DNA from: an uncultured Alphaproteobacteria bacterium
GTDB taxonomy: Bacteria > Pseudomonadota > Alphaproteobacteria > UBA8366 > JADFVY01
DNA length: 32,272 bases
Assembly (NCBI GenBank): GCA_947259795.1
Contig: CAMYNJ010000156.1
Span: 1-32,272 of the forward strand
Direction: 5' to 3'
The position numbers and the translations under genes were made by a program. Under the pieces are notes generated by a model. That model did no database searches. It was not told the origin of the DNA and saw only the letters and a list, made by a program, of their open reading frames with translations. Of this stretch, positions 24,418 to 31,016 are shown one piece after another (positions within the stretch are counted from its first letter, which is position 1; every line of letters begins with the position of its first letter).

Positions 24418-24975
24418 TCACACCGTCTCCTTCCACTTGATGGAGCAGCCGATGCTGGGGATCTGGTCGCGGGGGCCCGCGCCGGTGCGGGCAACCCGCA
24501 GCATGGCCTCGAAGAGGTCGCGGCGGACGCCGGGCGGGGCCGCGTCCTTGCGCGATTCGTCCAGCCGGCCGCGATATTGCAGCTTCAGATCGCCGTCGAA
24601 GCCGAAGAAATCCGGAGTGCAGATGGCGCCGTAGGCGCGCGCGACTTGCTGGCTCTCGTCATAGACATAGGGGAAGGTGAAGCCATGCTGTTCGGCGAAC
24701 AGCTTCATTTTGTCGGGCGCGTCGGCCGGATAGGCGGCGACGTCGTTCGACATGACGGCGATGGCCGAGACGCCATGCTGCGCCAATTCAGCGCAGTCGC
24801 GCGCGATGCGGTTGACCACCGCCTTCACATAGGGGCAGTGGTTGCAGATAAACATTACCAGTGTGCCGTTCGGCCCCTTGACGTCGGCAAGGCGATGGCT
24901 GCGACCGTCGATGCCGGGCAGTTCGAAATCCGGGGCGGGCCAGCCGAAATCGCAGACGGGCGGTTGGGCGGACAT
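24418..24975 (-). CDS. Thioredoxin-like redoxin family protein
   Basis: A 185-residue protein of the AhpC/TSA-thioredoxin fold. The motif MFICNHCPYVKAV carries a CxxC (Cys 44-Asn-His-Cys 47), with CTPDFFGFD later in the chain. This N-H-C-P-Y arrangement is typical of a family annotated thioredoxin-like/redoxin. AGGAG lies 7 bases before the ATG. No signal peptide is obvious, so it is probably cytoplasmic. It is the first of the minus-strand genes before yfgM-bamB-der, 79 bases upstream of the YfgM-like start. The substrate is unknown. Confidence 0.88.
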   Translation of the reverse strand: MSAQPPVCDFGWPAPDFELPGIDGRSHRLADVKGPNGTLVMFICNHCPYVKAVVNRIARDCAELAQHGVSAIAVMSNDVAAYPADAPDKMKLFAEQHGFTFPYVYDESQQVARAYGAICTPDFFGFDGDLKLQYRGRLDESRKDAAPPGVRRDLFEAMLRVARTGAGPRDQIPSIGCSIKWKETV

Positions 24976-25153
24976 GGGAATACTCCTGGTCGGTTACGGC
25001 GAATTTCTGTCTGGGGGCCGATTGTGCAGGGATTGCAGCCCCGCCGCAACCGCCTAAAAGTCTGGCCGGAAGGCTTGCGCCATTGCGCGGCTTGCGTCAC
25101 AATACAGCCGCAAAATGCGCTGTCCGTAAAGACTTATGGGAGAGAACGCGCAA

Positions 25154-25246
25154 GTGACGCAGATCGACTCGGAGACCATAGCCGATTCGCATATCGGCCG
25201 CCGGCCCGGCAACGCCCGGCCGGCCTGCCGGAGGACCTTGGCATGA
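25154..25246 (+). CDS. Possible 30-codon upstream ORF coupled to the DUF2794 gene
   Basis: A GTG-started frame reads MTQIDSETIADSHIGRRPGN, then ARPACRRTLA, and its TGA overlaps the next gene's ATG (ATGA). A GGGAGAG stands 9-10 bases before the GTG. I do not recognise the peptide; its Arg-rich end is unremarkable. It may be a translated leader or a coincidence of a short open frame. Confidence 0.25.
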   Translation: MTQIDSETIADSHIGRRPGNARPACRRTLA

Positions 25247-25575
25247 CCGAGATGTTCCGGCTTTCCGATTACCGCAAGAAGAAATACCGCCAGCGGATTT
25301 TTTTCGACCGCCGGGAACTGCGCCAGCTTATGGATCTCTACAGCCGCCGGGTCGCCATGGGCGAATGGAAGGATTACGCCATCGACCAATATGGCCCGAT
25401 TTGCGTCTTTTCCATATTCCGCCATTCCTTCGACCAGCCGCTGTTCGCCGTAGCCAAGCGCGCGGCGGGCAAGGGATGCGACTATGCGGTCTACAGCGGT
25501 CGCCAGCAGTTGAAGCGCGGTCGCTCCATGGCCGAGGCGCTTGCCGTCCTGGAAAAGCAGATCAGGCTGGTGTAA
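25243..25575 (+). CDS. DUF2794 domain-containing protein
   Basis: A 110-residue protein starting MTEMFRLSDYRKKKYRQRIFF, then DRRELRQLMDLYSRRVAMGEWKDYAIDQYGPICVFSIFRHSFDQPLFAVAK, and an end with VYSGRQQLKRGRSMAEALAVLEKQ. This is the DUF2794 family, which is essentially alphaproteobacterial and of unknown function. The frame stays open far upstream, but homologous sequence begins only at ATG 25243, which has GAGGACC upstream. The basic N-terminus may contact nucleic acid (inference only). It lies ahead of gcrA on the same strand, 245 bases apart. Confidence 0.88.
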   Translation: MTEMFRLSDYRKKKYRQRIFFDRRELRQLMDLYSRRVAMGEWKDYAIDQYGPICVFSIFRHSFDQPLFAVAKRAAGKGCDYAVYSGRQQLKRGRSMAEALAVLEKQIRLV

Positions 25576-25605
25576 GGAAATTTTCCACGCCTCCATGAAG
25601 ACCCG

Positions 25606-25623
25606 CGTGCGCTTAAGCGCACG
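25606..25623 (+). promoter_or_regulatory. Perfect 18-base palindrome between the DUF2794 gene and gcrA
   Basis: CGTGCGCTTAAGCGCACG is a perfect inverted repeat with no spacer, 31 bases after the DUF2794 stop and about 80 bases upstream of the proposed gcrA promoter. It could fold into a weak hairpin at the end of the DUF2794 transcript or be a protein-binding site. It has no T run after it and so is a poor intrinsic terminator. Confidence 0.5.
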
Positions 25624-25674
25624 GATTCGGGCCCGCAGAGCCGGTTTCGGGCAAAAATGTCACTATATTACCCC

Positions 25675-25713
25675 GATTCGGCCCTTGAACCTCCCTGATT
25701 TACAGTATATTGT
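25675..25713 (+). promoter_or_regulatory. Putative gcrA promoter with an upstream GANTC methylation site
   Basis: A -35-like TTGAAC (25685-25690) and a -10-like TATTGT (25708-25713) are 17 bases apart. A GATTC (25675-25679), the CcrM recognition sequence GANTC, lies just before the -35, and a second GATTC is at 25624-25628. In Caulobacter, GcrA acts at promoters with methylated GANTC, so self-regulation is possible. The stretch 25576-25820 holds no supported gene. Confidence 0.5.
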
Positions 25714-25820
25714 GTGGATAGGAGCCGTTGCCACTATATGTATGTATATGGACGACAGGCTGCGGGCCGCGAACCACCGCCCCCGCGAAAATGTGACCAA
25801 CAGATATTGAGAGGACGGTT

Positions 25821-26195
25821 ATGGAATGGACTGAAGAGCGGGTTGCCAGGCTGAAAGCGCTGTGGGGCGAAGGCCGCACGGCAAGCCAGATTGCGGTGAT
25901 ACTTGGAGACGTTACCCGCAACGCGGTCATCGGCAAGGCGCACCGGCTCGGCCTCAAGGGCCGCCCGTCGCCAATCCGTAAAGAAAAGGTGGCGACGCCG
26001 AAACCGGCCCGCCGGCCCGTGGCCCAGACTTCGCGCCCGGTTCGGGTCAGCGACCGCCAGTGCCACTGGCCGATCGGTCACCCGCGGGAACCCGGTTTCC
26101 ACTTCTGCGGCGCGCCCGCGATCGACGACAAGCCCTACTGCGAGAAACATTGCAACGTCGCCTACCGGCGCAGCGAAAGCTCCGCCGCGGCCTGA
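25821..26195 (+). CDS. gcrA: GcrA cell-cycle regulator
   Basis: A 124-residue GcrA. The N-terminal DNA-binding domain is MEWTEERVARLKALWGEGRT, then ASQIAVILGDVTRNAVIGKA and HRLGLKGR. A Lys/Pro/Arg linker leads to the C-terminal sigma-70-interacting domain with CHWPIGHP...FHFCGAP...KPYCEKHC (Cys 81, 96, 107, 111, a plausible metal site). Caulobacter GcrA is 173 residues, so the linker here is short. GcrA activates promoters carrying methylated GANTC sites. GAGAGGACGG precedes the ATG. Presence of this protein is a strong alphaproteobacterial marker. Confidence 0.95.
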   Translation: MEWTEERVARLKALWGEGRTASQIAVILGDVTRNAVIGKAHRLGLKGRPSPIRKEKVATPKPARRPVAQTSRPVRVSDRQCHWPIGHPREPGFHFCGAPAIDDKPYCEKHCNVAYRRSESSAAA

Positions 26196-26217
26196 CATCG
26201 GCGACACGGAAACGAAG

Positions 26218-26249
26218 ACGGCGGCCCCGCGAAGGTGCCGCCGTTTCTT
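26218..26249 (+). terminator. Intrinsic terminator after gcrA
   Basis: Stem ACGGCGGC (26218-26225) pairs with GCCGCCGT (26237-26244) around an 11-base loop and is followed by TTCTT. It lies 22 bases after the gcrA stop and before the convergent cupredoxin gene, whose stop is at 26280. Confidence 0.75.
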
Positions 26250-26279
26250 GTTGCGGTATCGTTGCCGCATTGCCGCCCC

Positions 26280-26756
26280 CTATTCGATACGGATCGTTCC
26301 TTCCATGCCGAAGAGTTCGTGCAGCGGCTGATCGCAAATCAGCCTGAATTCACCGGCTTCGAGAGGCACGAAGGTCAGTGTCTTGGTCTCGCCGGCTTCC
26401 AGCGCAATGGACCGCAGCAGCGGCATGCCGACCTCGCCAACGGCGAAAACCAACCTCTTTGCCGCAATCGCGTCGAAGAAGGCTGGAGCGACGAAATTAT
26501 GGGCGCCGCCGCCCTCGTTCGACAGGGTCAGTTCGTAGGGCTGATCAACCCTGAAGGTTAGACTGGCCGGCGAAAAACCGAACGCGTCCAGCACCACGGT
26601 CCGCGCTTCGGCTTTCGACCAGTCCACGGCCGCGACGATCCTGCCGAGTTCGGCCATGCGGTCTCCCGTCGGCTCGACAAATCCGTCCTCGCCCGCGCCG
26701 CAAGCGGCAAGAAACAAATTGCCGGCCAACAACAGCGGTAGTCCGGCTTTCCTCAT
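26280..26756 (-). CDS. Cupredoxin-domain lipoprotein
   Basis: A 158-residue secreted protein with a lipobox at Cys 19 (LFLAACGAG) and a cupredoxin domain from about residue 52. A full type-1 copper ligand set is visible: His 86 (GGGAHNFVAPAF), Cys 141, His 146 and Met 151 (ICDQPLHELFGMEG). The spacing C-x4-H-x4-M is typical of plastocyanin- or nitrosocyanin-like blue copper sites. A GGGGGAGG ribosome binding site is present. It could carry electrons or bind copper in the periplasm; the partner is unknown. It is the last of a file of minus-strand small exported proteins. Confidence 0.85.
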   Translation of the reverse strand: MRKAGLPLLLAGNLFLAACGAGEDGFVEPTGDRMAELGRIVAAVDWSKAEARTVVLDAFGFSPASLTFRVDQPYELTLSNEGGGAHNFVAPAFFDAIAAKRLVFAVGEVGMPLLRSIALEAGETKTLTFVPLEAGEFRLICDQPLHELFGMEGTIRIE

Positions 26757-26806
26757 TGCAGCCTCCCCCTGGAGCCTGGTCCGAAATTTACGCAGCCCTG
26801 TGGGCG

Positions 26807-27520
26807 TCAGTTGATGATCTGCCAGGAACCGTCCGGCTGGCGGCAGGCCGTGCCGTAGGTCTGCTGCGACCGCCCGCCGATCGTGCTCATGGTCTGGTAT
26901 TCGCGGCAGTAACGTCCCTGGCTGTCCTGGTAGGCCGGCGAAGGCGTCACCTGGTACTGGCCGCCGCCGCTGCGATCCTGCCAGGTGATCGGCTGGTTCG
27001 GCGGCGCATGCTCCAGGATCTGGCCGACACAGTTCTGGTCGACATCGTCCATTGAACGGCCGATATGGCCGCCGATCAGGGCGCCGATGATGGTGCCGCC
27101 GATCACCGCCGCCGTCCTGCCGTGGCCGCTGCCGACCTGATAGCCGGCGACGCCGCCGGCCACCGCGCCAAGCGCCGTACCGAGATCCTGGCGGTAACAG
27201 CTGTTGCGGTAGACGCCATAGGGCGGCTGGTAGGATCGACCCTTGCCGTACCGGCCATGGCTATACCAGGGCGGCGCGCCATAGCTCCAGCCGACCGGCC
27301 GGTAACCCTTCTTGGCGAGTCCCGGGGGCACCCCGCCTTTTTTGGCGAGTCCCGGCGGCATCCCGCCATGGCCGGGCGGCACACCGGCCTGCGCGGGCGG
27401 GGGATAGACGGGCCCGGGCTGCTGATACACGGGCGGCGGGCTGCTTCGCGCGGTCTGCCCTACATGGCAGCCGGCGAGGACCGTGCCCAGCACGATCATC
27501 GAAACCGCAATTCTGATCAT
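26807..27520 (-). CDS. Glycine-zipper lipoprotein (17-kDa antigen type) with PPGLAKKG repeats
   Basis: A 237-residue protein with signal ending LAGC (Cys 18). The mature part has a Pro/Gly-rich region with a tandem G(M/V)PPGLAKKG repeat (53-72) and an aromatic stretch (SYGAPPWYSHGRYG). It is followed by a glycine-zipper hydrophobic segment (about 113-155, GTALGAVAGGVAGYQVGSG, GGTIIGALIGGHIG) and a C-terminal domain QYQVTPSPAYQDSQGRYCREYQT ending CRQPDGSWQIIN, as in rickettsial 17-kDa antigen relatives. The ATG at 27520 is preferred over the adjacent GTG at 27523 because GGGAG is 8 bases before the ATG. It is probably outer-membrane associated. Confidence 0.85.
   Translation of the reverse strand: MIRIAVSMIVLGTVLAGCHVGQTARSSPPPVYQQPGPVYPPPAQAGVPPGHGGMPPGLAKKGGVPPGLAKKGYRPVGWSYGAPPWYSHGRYGKGRSYQPPYGVYRNSCYRQDLGTALGAVAGGVAGYQVGSGHGRTAAVIGGTIIGALIGGHIGRSMDDVDQNCVGQILEHAPPNQPITWQDRSGGGQYQVTPSPAYQDSQGRYCREYQTMSTIGGRSQQTYGTACRQPDGSWQIIN
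27305..27364 (-). repeat. Two tandem 30-base repeats encoding PPGLAKKG
   Basis: Adjacent units encode GMPPGLAKKG and GVPPGLAKKG in the glycine-zipper lipoprotein (residues 53-72), with a partial third unit (GVPPGHG) just N-terminal. The unit has few base differences, indicating recent duplication. Confidence 0.8.
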
Positions 27521-27549
27521 CACGCTATCTCCCGGTATGTTTTACCCGG

Positions 27550-28029
27550 TCAGCCGTTATCCTCGCGCCAGTCCTCGATGAAATCCTTCATCAAATCCGC
27601 CATGGTGCGGGCGACATCGCGGCCGTGGGTCTGGGGGCCCGAGCCGAGGATCGTTCCGTTCTCCCAGATAATGACCTTCGCGTGCAGATCGCGCTTGTCG
27701 CCGGTCAGCCGCACCTTGTCAAAGCGATAGACCGCGATATCCGCCGAAGTGAAACAGATCGCCGGCTGTGCCAGCGTCGCCACGCGCACCTGGAAGACAT
27801 AGATGGATCCGTCGAAGCGGATCGGAATGGCCTTCGCCTCGCGCCCCATGGCGTTGGTCAGCTGCCCTTCGCTGACGCCGCATTTCACGCTGTCGGCGTC
27901 GAAGGGCTCGAAGGTGAGCGCCATCCTTTTAACGTCTCTCAACTTGTTGTCGATCGTCTGTGAGCCCGCCAACGAGGGCGCCACCAGCAGGGCCGCCAGG
28001 ACCAGAAAGGCGGGAATCCGGGATTTCAT
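27550..28029 (-). CDS. Exported protein of unknown family, tandem paralogue A
   Basis: A 159-residue protein with a cleavable signal (MKSRIPAFLVLAALLVAP, then SLAGSQ). I start it at ATG 28029, where the signal begins; GGAG lies 11 bases upstream. The mature protein begins TIDNKLRDVKRMALTFEPFD and has Cys 50 (KCGVSEGQL) and Cys 92 (ICFTSADIAVYRF) 42 residues apart, a possible disulfide. It then has IIWENGTIL, THGRDVARTM and a DWREDNG end. Its sister at 28118 shares all these landmarks. I cannot name the family; some predicted strands suggest a small beta-rich fold. It follows the sister gene on the minus strand by 88 bases. Confidence 0.7.
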   Translation of the reverse strand: MKSRIPAFLVLAALLVAPSLAGSQTIDNKLRDVKRMALTFEPFDADSVKCGVSEGQLTNAMGREAKAIPIRFDGSIYVFQVRVATLAQPAICFTSADIAVYRFDKVRLTGDKRDLHAKVIIWENGTILGSGPQTHGRDVARTMADLMKDFIEDWREDNG

Positions 28030-28117
28030 TGCTTGTTCGTCTCCATCAAATTCGGGCCGGCGCATCGGCGTCGCGCCCATCGGTTCGCCACAACATATCG
28101 TTGTTGAAGCGCGGGGG

Positions 28118-28636
28118 CTACCCCGCCCTTTGCCGGGCGTTATCCTGGCTCCAATCCGCAGCCAAACTCTGCACCAGCTGCGTCACCACCGCAGTGACTT
28201 CCTTGCCATGCTGGTTGCGCGCCGAAAAAATGACGATGCCGTTGCTCCATAGTATGGCACGCGCCCGGTTGCCCTTCGGATAGGCCGGCAGCGCCAATTT
28301 TCCGACATAGCGGACCTCGATATCGATCGAGGAAAAGCAGTCCGATGCCCTCGGCAGGGAACTGATCCGCAGATAGAGCGCATAGTCATAGCCGCCCAGC
28401 GTGAAACCCGCCCCTTCCGCACCCTCTGTTACGGCTTCAATCAGCTTCGACTCACCGATGCCGCAATCCCGCGCATCCGAATCCAGCGGTTCGATCGCGA
28501 TCTCGAGATTGTTGACGTCCCGCAGGGTGCCGTTGAGGGTTTGCGCGGATACGCCGCCTGCGGCGACGAGCACCAAACCGAAAATCGCAACCACGCAAGC
28601 TGTTTTCAATAAATTCATGAGCAAGGATCTGTCCAT
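28118..28636 (-). CDS. Exported protein of unknown family, tandem paralogue B
   Basis: A 172-residue protein with a signal peptide or anchor (LLKTACVVAIFGLVLVAAGG, then VSAQ). It may start at 28636 or at the internal ATG 28618; neither has a strong ribosome binding site. The mature part TLNGTLRDVNNLEIAIEPLD matches paralogue A (TIDNKLRDVKRMALTFEPFD). Cys 58 and Cys 100 are again 42 apart, and ILWSNGIVIF, QHGKEVTAV and DWSQDNA mirror A. I do not recognise the family. The 194-base gap upstream (28637-28830) shows no gene or clear promoter. Confidence 0.7.
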   Translation of the reverse strand: MDRSLLMNLLKTACVVAIFGLVLVAAGGVSAQTLNGTLRDVNNLEIAIEPLDSDARDCGIGESKLIEAVTEGAEGAGFTLGGYDYALYLRISSLPRASDCFSSIDIEVRYVGKLALPAYPKGNRARAILWSNGIVIFSARNQHGKEVTAVVTQLVQSLAADWSQDNARQRAG

Positions 28637-28830
28637 TTTCTTGTTACCGGCAGCCTGTAACGGACCCCATCCCGGCCGACCGCACGCGGGTCAACCGCCC
28701 GCCAGCCCAATGTCGCACACAGATGTTAATCCTTGGTGACTGCCGCTATGGATTCGATGAGATTTTTTGCGGGAACGACGCCCGGTCCCGGCACGGGTCA
28801 TGCTGACGTGGCGGGGTAAAGCCGGCGGGG

Positions 28831-29163
28831 TCAGCGTGCGGCGGATTTTCCGGCCGCCGCACCCGAAAAAAGGAAATACAGGAACAGCGGGAAACCCGCG
28901 GAAACTCCAACGAGACAGGTGCCAAGAACGACAAGCCCCGCCGCGTGGCGCGGCAAGCGGCCGATAAGCGCCAGCAGCAGCACGGCGGCGCTGACGATCA
29001 CGTCGAGCGCGAAAAACGAGGCGATGCGGTTGTCGAACGCGGCCAGGACGAAGCCCGCCGGATCGACGCCGTTCTCAATCAACCAGGGCACGAAAGCCGC
29101 ATAGGGGATCACCACTCCAGCCAAGGCGAGCAGCAGGAACAAGCGCGGATTGACGGGCTTCAT
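28831..29163 (-). CDS. DUF2834 membrane protein
   Basis: A 110-residue protein with about three transmembrane segments (8-29, 48-70, 76-98). The sequence IPYAAFVPWLIENGVD, then FDNRIASFFALDVIVSAAVL, is typical of DUF2834 family proteins, where a conserved SFF.lDv..s stretch begins the second helix. AGGAGAG precedes the ATG by 7 bases. Function is unknown. It is 71 bases downstream of guaA on the same strand. Confidence 0.8.
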   Translation of the reverse strand: MKPVNPRLFLLLALAGVVIPYAAFVPWLIENGVDPAGFVLAAFDNRIASFFALDVIVSAAVLLLALIGRLPRHAAGLVVLGTCLVGVSAGFPLFLYFLFSGAAAGKSAAR

Positions 29164-29180
29164 TCGATCTCTCCTTTTGG

Positions 29181-29222
29181 CGGGATGAGAAACGGGGGGT
29201 TAACGGGACGAGAAACGGGGGG
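29181..29222 (+). repeat. Two 23-base-period direct repeats between guaA and the DUF2834 gene
   Basis: CGGGATGAGAAACGGGGGG (29181-29199) and CGGGACGAGAAACGGGGGG (29204-29222) differ by one base and are 23 bases apart. On the minus strand they read as CCCCCCGTTTCTCxTCCCG. They occupy most of the short spacer and cannot form a long hairpin, so they are not a normal terminator. Confidence 0.8.
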
Positions 29223-29234
29223 CGTATTTCCCCG

Positions 29235-30788
29235 CTATTCCCACTCGATGGTGCCGGGGGGTTTCGAGGTCACGTCGTAGACGACCCGGTTGATGCCGCG
29301 CACCTCGTTGATGATGCGGGTGCCGGTGCGGGCCAGGAATTCGTGATCGAAGGGATAGGAATCGGCGGTCATGCCGTCGGTGGAGGTGACGGCGCGGAGC
29401 GCGCAGACATGGTCGTAGGTGCGGGCGTCGCCCATCACGCCGACGGTGCGCACCGGCAGCAATACCGCGAAGGCCTGCCAGATCGCGTCATAGAGCCCGG
29501 CATTGTGGATTTCCTCGCGGAAAATGGCATCCGCGCGGCGCAGGATATCGAGCTTTTCGCGGGTTATGGCGCCGGGAATGCGGATCGCCAGGCCCGGGCC
29601 GGGGAACGGATGGCGGCCGACCAGCGAGTCCGGCATGCCCAGTTCGCGCCCCAAGTCGCGGACCTCGTCCTTGAATAGCTCGCGCAACGGTTCGACCAGC
29701 TTCAACTTCATGCGCTCCGGCAGGCCGCCGACATTATGGTGCGACTTGATGGTGACGCTGGGCCCGCCGATCGCCGAGACCGACTCGATGACGTCCGGAT
29801 AGAGCGTGCCCTGGGCCAGGAAGCCGGCGCCGCCAACCTTGTGGGCCTCCTCGTCGAACACATCGATGAACAGGCCGCCGATTATTTTCCGTTTCTCTTC
29901 CGGGTCGTCGACGCCTTCCAGTTTGCCGAGAAAAAGATCCTCGGCGTCGCGGTGAATCAGCGGGATGTTGTAGTGGTCGCCGAACAGCCGCACGACCTCT
30001 TCCGCCTCGCCCTGGCGCATCAGCCCGTGGTCGACGAAGATGCAGGTCAGCCGCTCGCCGATCGCCTCATGGATCAGCACGGCGGCGACGGAAGAATCGA
30101 CGCCGCCCGACAGGCCGCAAACGACCTTGCCCTTCTCGCCCACCCGTTCGCGGATGCGCGCGATCGCCTGGTCCTTGAAGGCCGCCATGGTCCAGTCGCC
30201 GGAACAGCCGCATATCAGTTTCGCGAAATTGCTCAAAAGCTTCGCGCCATGCGGGGTATGCACGACCTCGAGGTGGAACTGCACGGCATAGAAGCGGCGT
30301 TCGTCGTCGGCGATGGCGGCATAGGGCGCGCCGTCGCTGGTGGCGACCACGCGAAAGCCTTCCGGGATACGCACGATGCGGTCGCCGTGGCTCATCCAGA
30401 CCTGTTCGCGGTCGCCCTTGCGCCACACGCCCTCGAACAGGCCGCAATCGTCGACGACATCGACGAAGGCGCGGCCGAATTCCTGGTGGTCGGATATTTG
30501 CACCTCACCGCCCAGCTGCGCGCACATGGTCTGCTCGCCATAGCAGATGCCCAGCACCGGCAATCCCATCTCGAAGACGCAATCGGGGGCGCGCGGGCTG
30601 GTTACCTCGGTCACGCTGGCCGGGCCGCCGGACAGGATGATTCCCTTCGGCCCGAAGGCTTCTATCTTCGCCCGGTCGAGACTGTTGTAGGGGTGGATTT
30701 CGCTGTAGATCCCGGCCTCGCGCACCCGGCGCGCGATCAACTGGGTCACCTGGCTGCCGAAGTCGATAATAAGGATGCGGTCCGTCAT
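29235..30788 (-). CDS. guaA: GMP synthase (glutamine-hydrolysing)
   Basis: A 517-residue enzyme converting XMP to GMP. The class I glutamine amidotransferase domain has Cys 82 (GICYGEQ), His 172 and Glu 174. The ATP-PPase has the P-loop SGGVDS (227-232), and the dimerisation domain ends [15 protein letters not shown]. Two residues are unusual: FHLEVVHTP where FHPEVVHTP is normal, and GEQ where GMQ is common; the catalytic triad itself is kept. I prefer [13 protein letters not shown] at 30788 over an ATG three codons upstream because the family starts there, though neither has a strong ribosome binding site. The final step of purine nucleotide synthesis matches purL and purF in the window. Confidence 0.96.
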   Translation of the reverse strand: MTDRILIIDFGSQVTQLIARRVREAGIYSEIHPYNSLDRAKIEAFGPKGIILSGGPASVTEVTSPRAPDCVFEMGLPVLGICYGEQTMCAQLGGEVQISDHQEFGRAFVDVVDDCGLFEGVWRKGDREQVWMSHGDRIVRIPEGFRVVATSDGAPYAAIADDERRFYAVQFHLEVVHTPHGAKLLSNFAKLICGCSGDWTMAAFKDQAIARIRERVGEKGKVVCGLSGGVDSSVAAVLIHEAIGERLTCIFVDHGLMRQGEAEEVVRLFGDHYNIPLIHRDAEDLFLGKLEGVDDPEEKRKIIGGLFIDVFDEEAHKVGGAGFLAQGTLYPDVIESVSAIGGPSVTIKSHHNVGGLPERMKLKLVEPLRELFKDEVRDLGRELGMPDSLVGRHPFPGPGLAIRIPGAITREKLDILRRADAIFREEIHNAGLYDAIWQAFAVLLPVRTVGVMGDARTYDHVCALRAVTSTDGMTADSYPFDHEFLARTGTRIINEVRGINRVVYDVTSKPPGTIEWE

Positions 30789-30807
30789 GCAAGGCATTTA
30801 CGTGAGT

Positions 30808-30908
30808 CGCGCCGCGAGCGCAAGCGGCGCGCTGTCGCAACGATCCGACCGCATTTACGTTTCCAACTGCCCACAGCATATAAAAGATGGCCCGGCGGTT
30901 CCGCCTGG
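30808..30908. promoter_or_regulatory. guaA/BCCT divergent spacer: leader hairpin and 18-base inverted repeat
   Basis: The 228-base gap between the divergent guaA and transporter genes holds a hairpin CGCGCCGC/GCGGCGCG (30808-30831, loop GAGCGCAA) just upstream of the guaA start. An imperfect 18-base inverted repeat CCCGGCGG-TT-CCGCCTGG lies at 30891-30908. A TATA-rich sequence (30877-30884) could serve as a -10 in either direction, with the inverted repeat at the minus-strand -35 position. No clean -35 box is visible. Bases 30940-30975 are AT-rich and may contain the transporter promoter. Confidence 0.4.
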
Positions 30909-31016
30909 GGCTATATTTCGCTATGGCTTGTTCTTTGCGCCAAATAATTTTCAAATATTAAAAATACAACGCATAAGGATAGGGTCGGTCATCCATTGAA
31001 CAAAGGGAGGCACGGC

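Noticed and set aside
25613-25628. Possible CtrA box (TTAA-N7-TTAA) upstream of gcrA
   Set aside because: Only one TTAA half-site is present (inside the palindrome); the second half reads GATT.
29736-30947. A 403-codon open frame on the plus strand
   Set aside because: Antisense to guaA and rich in His/Ala/Asp; no family match and no ribosome binding site.
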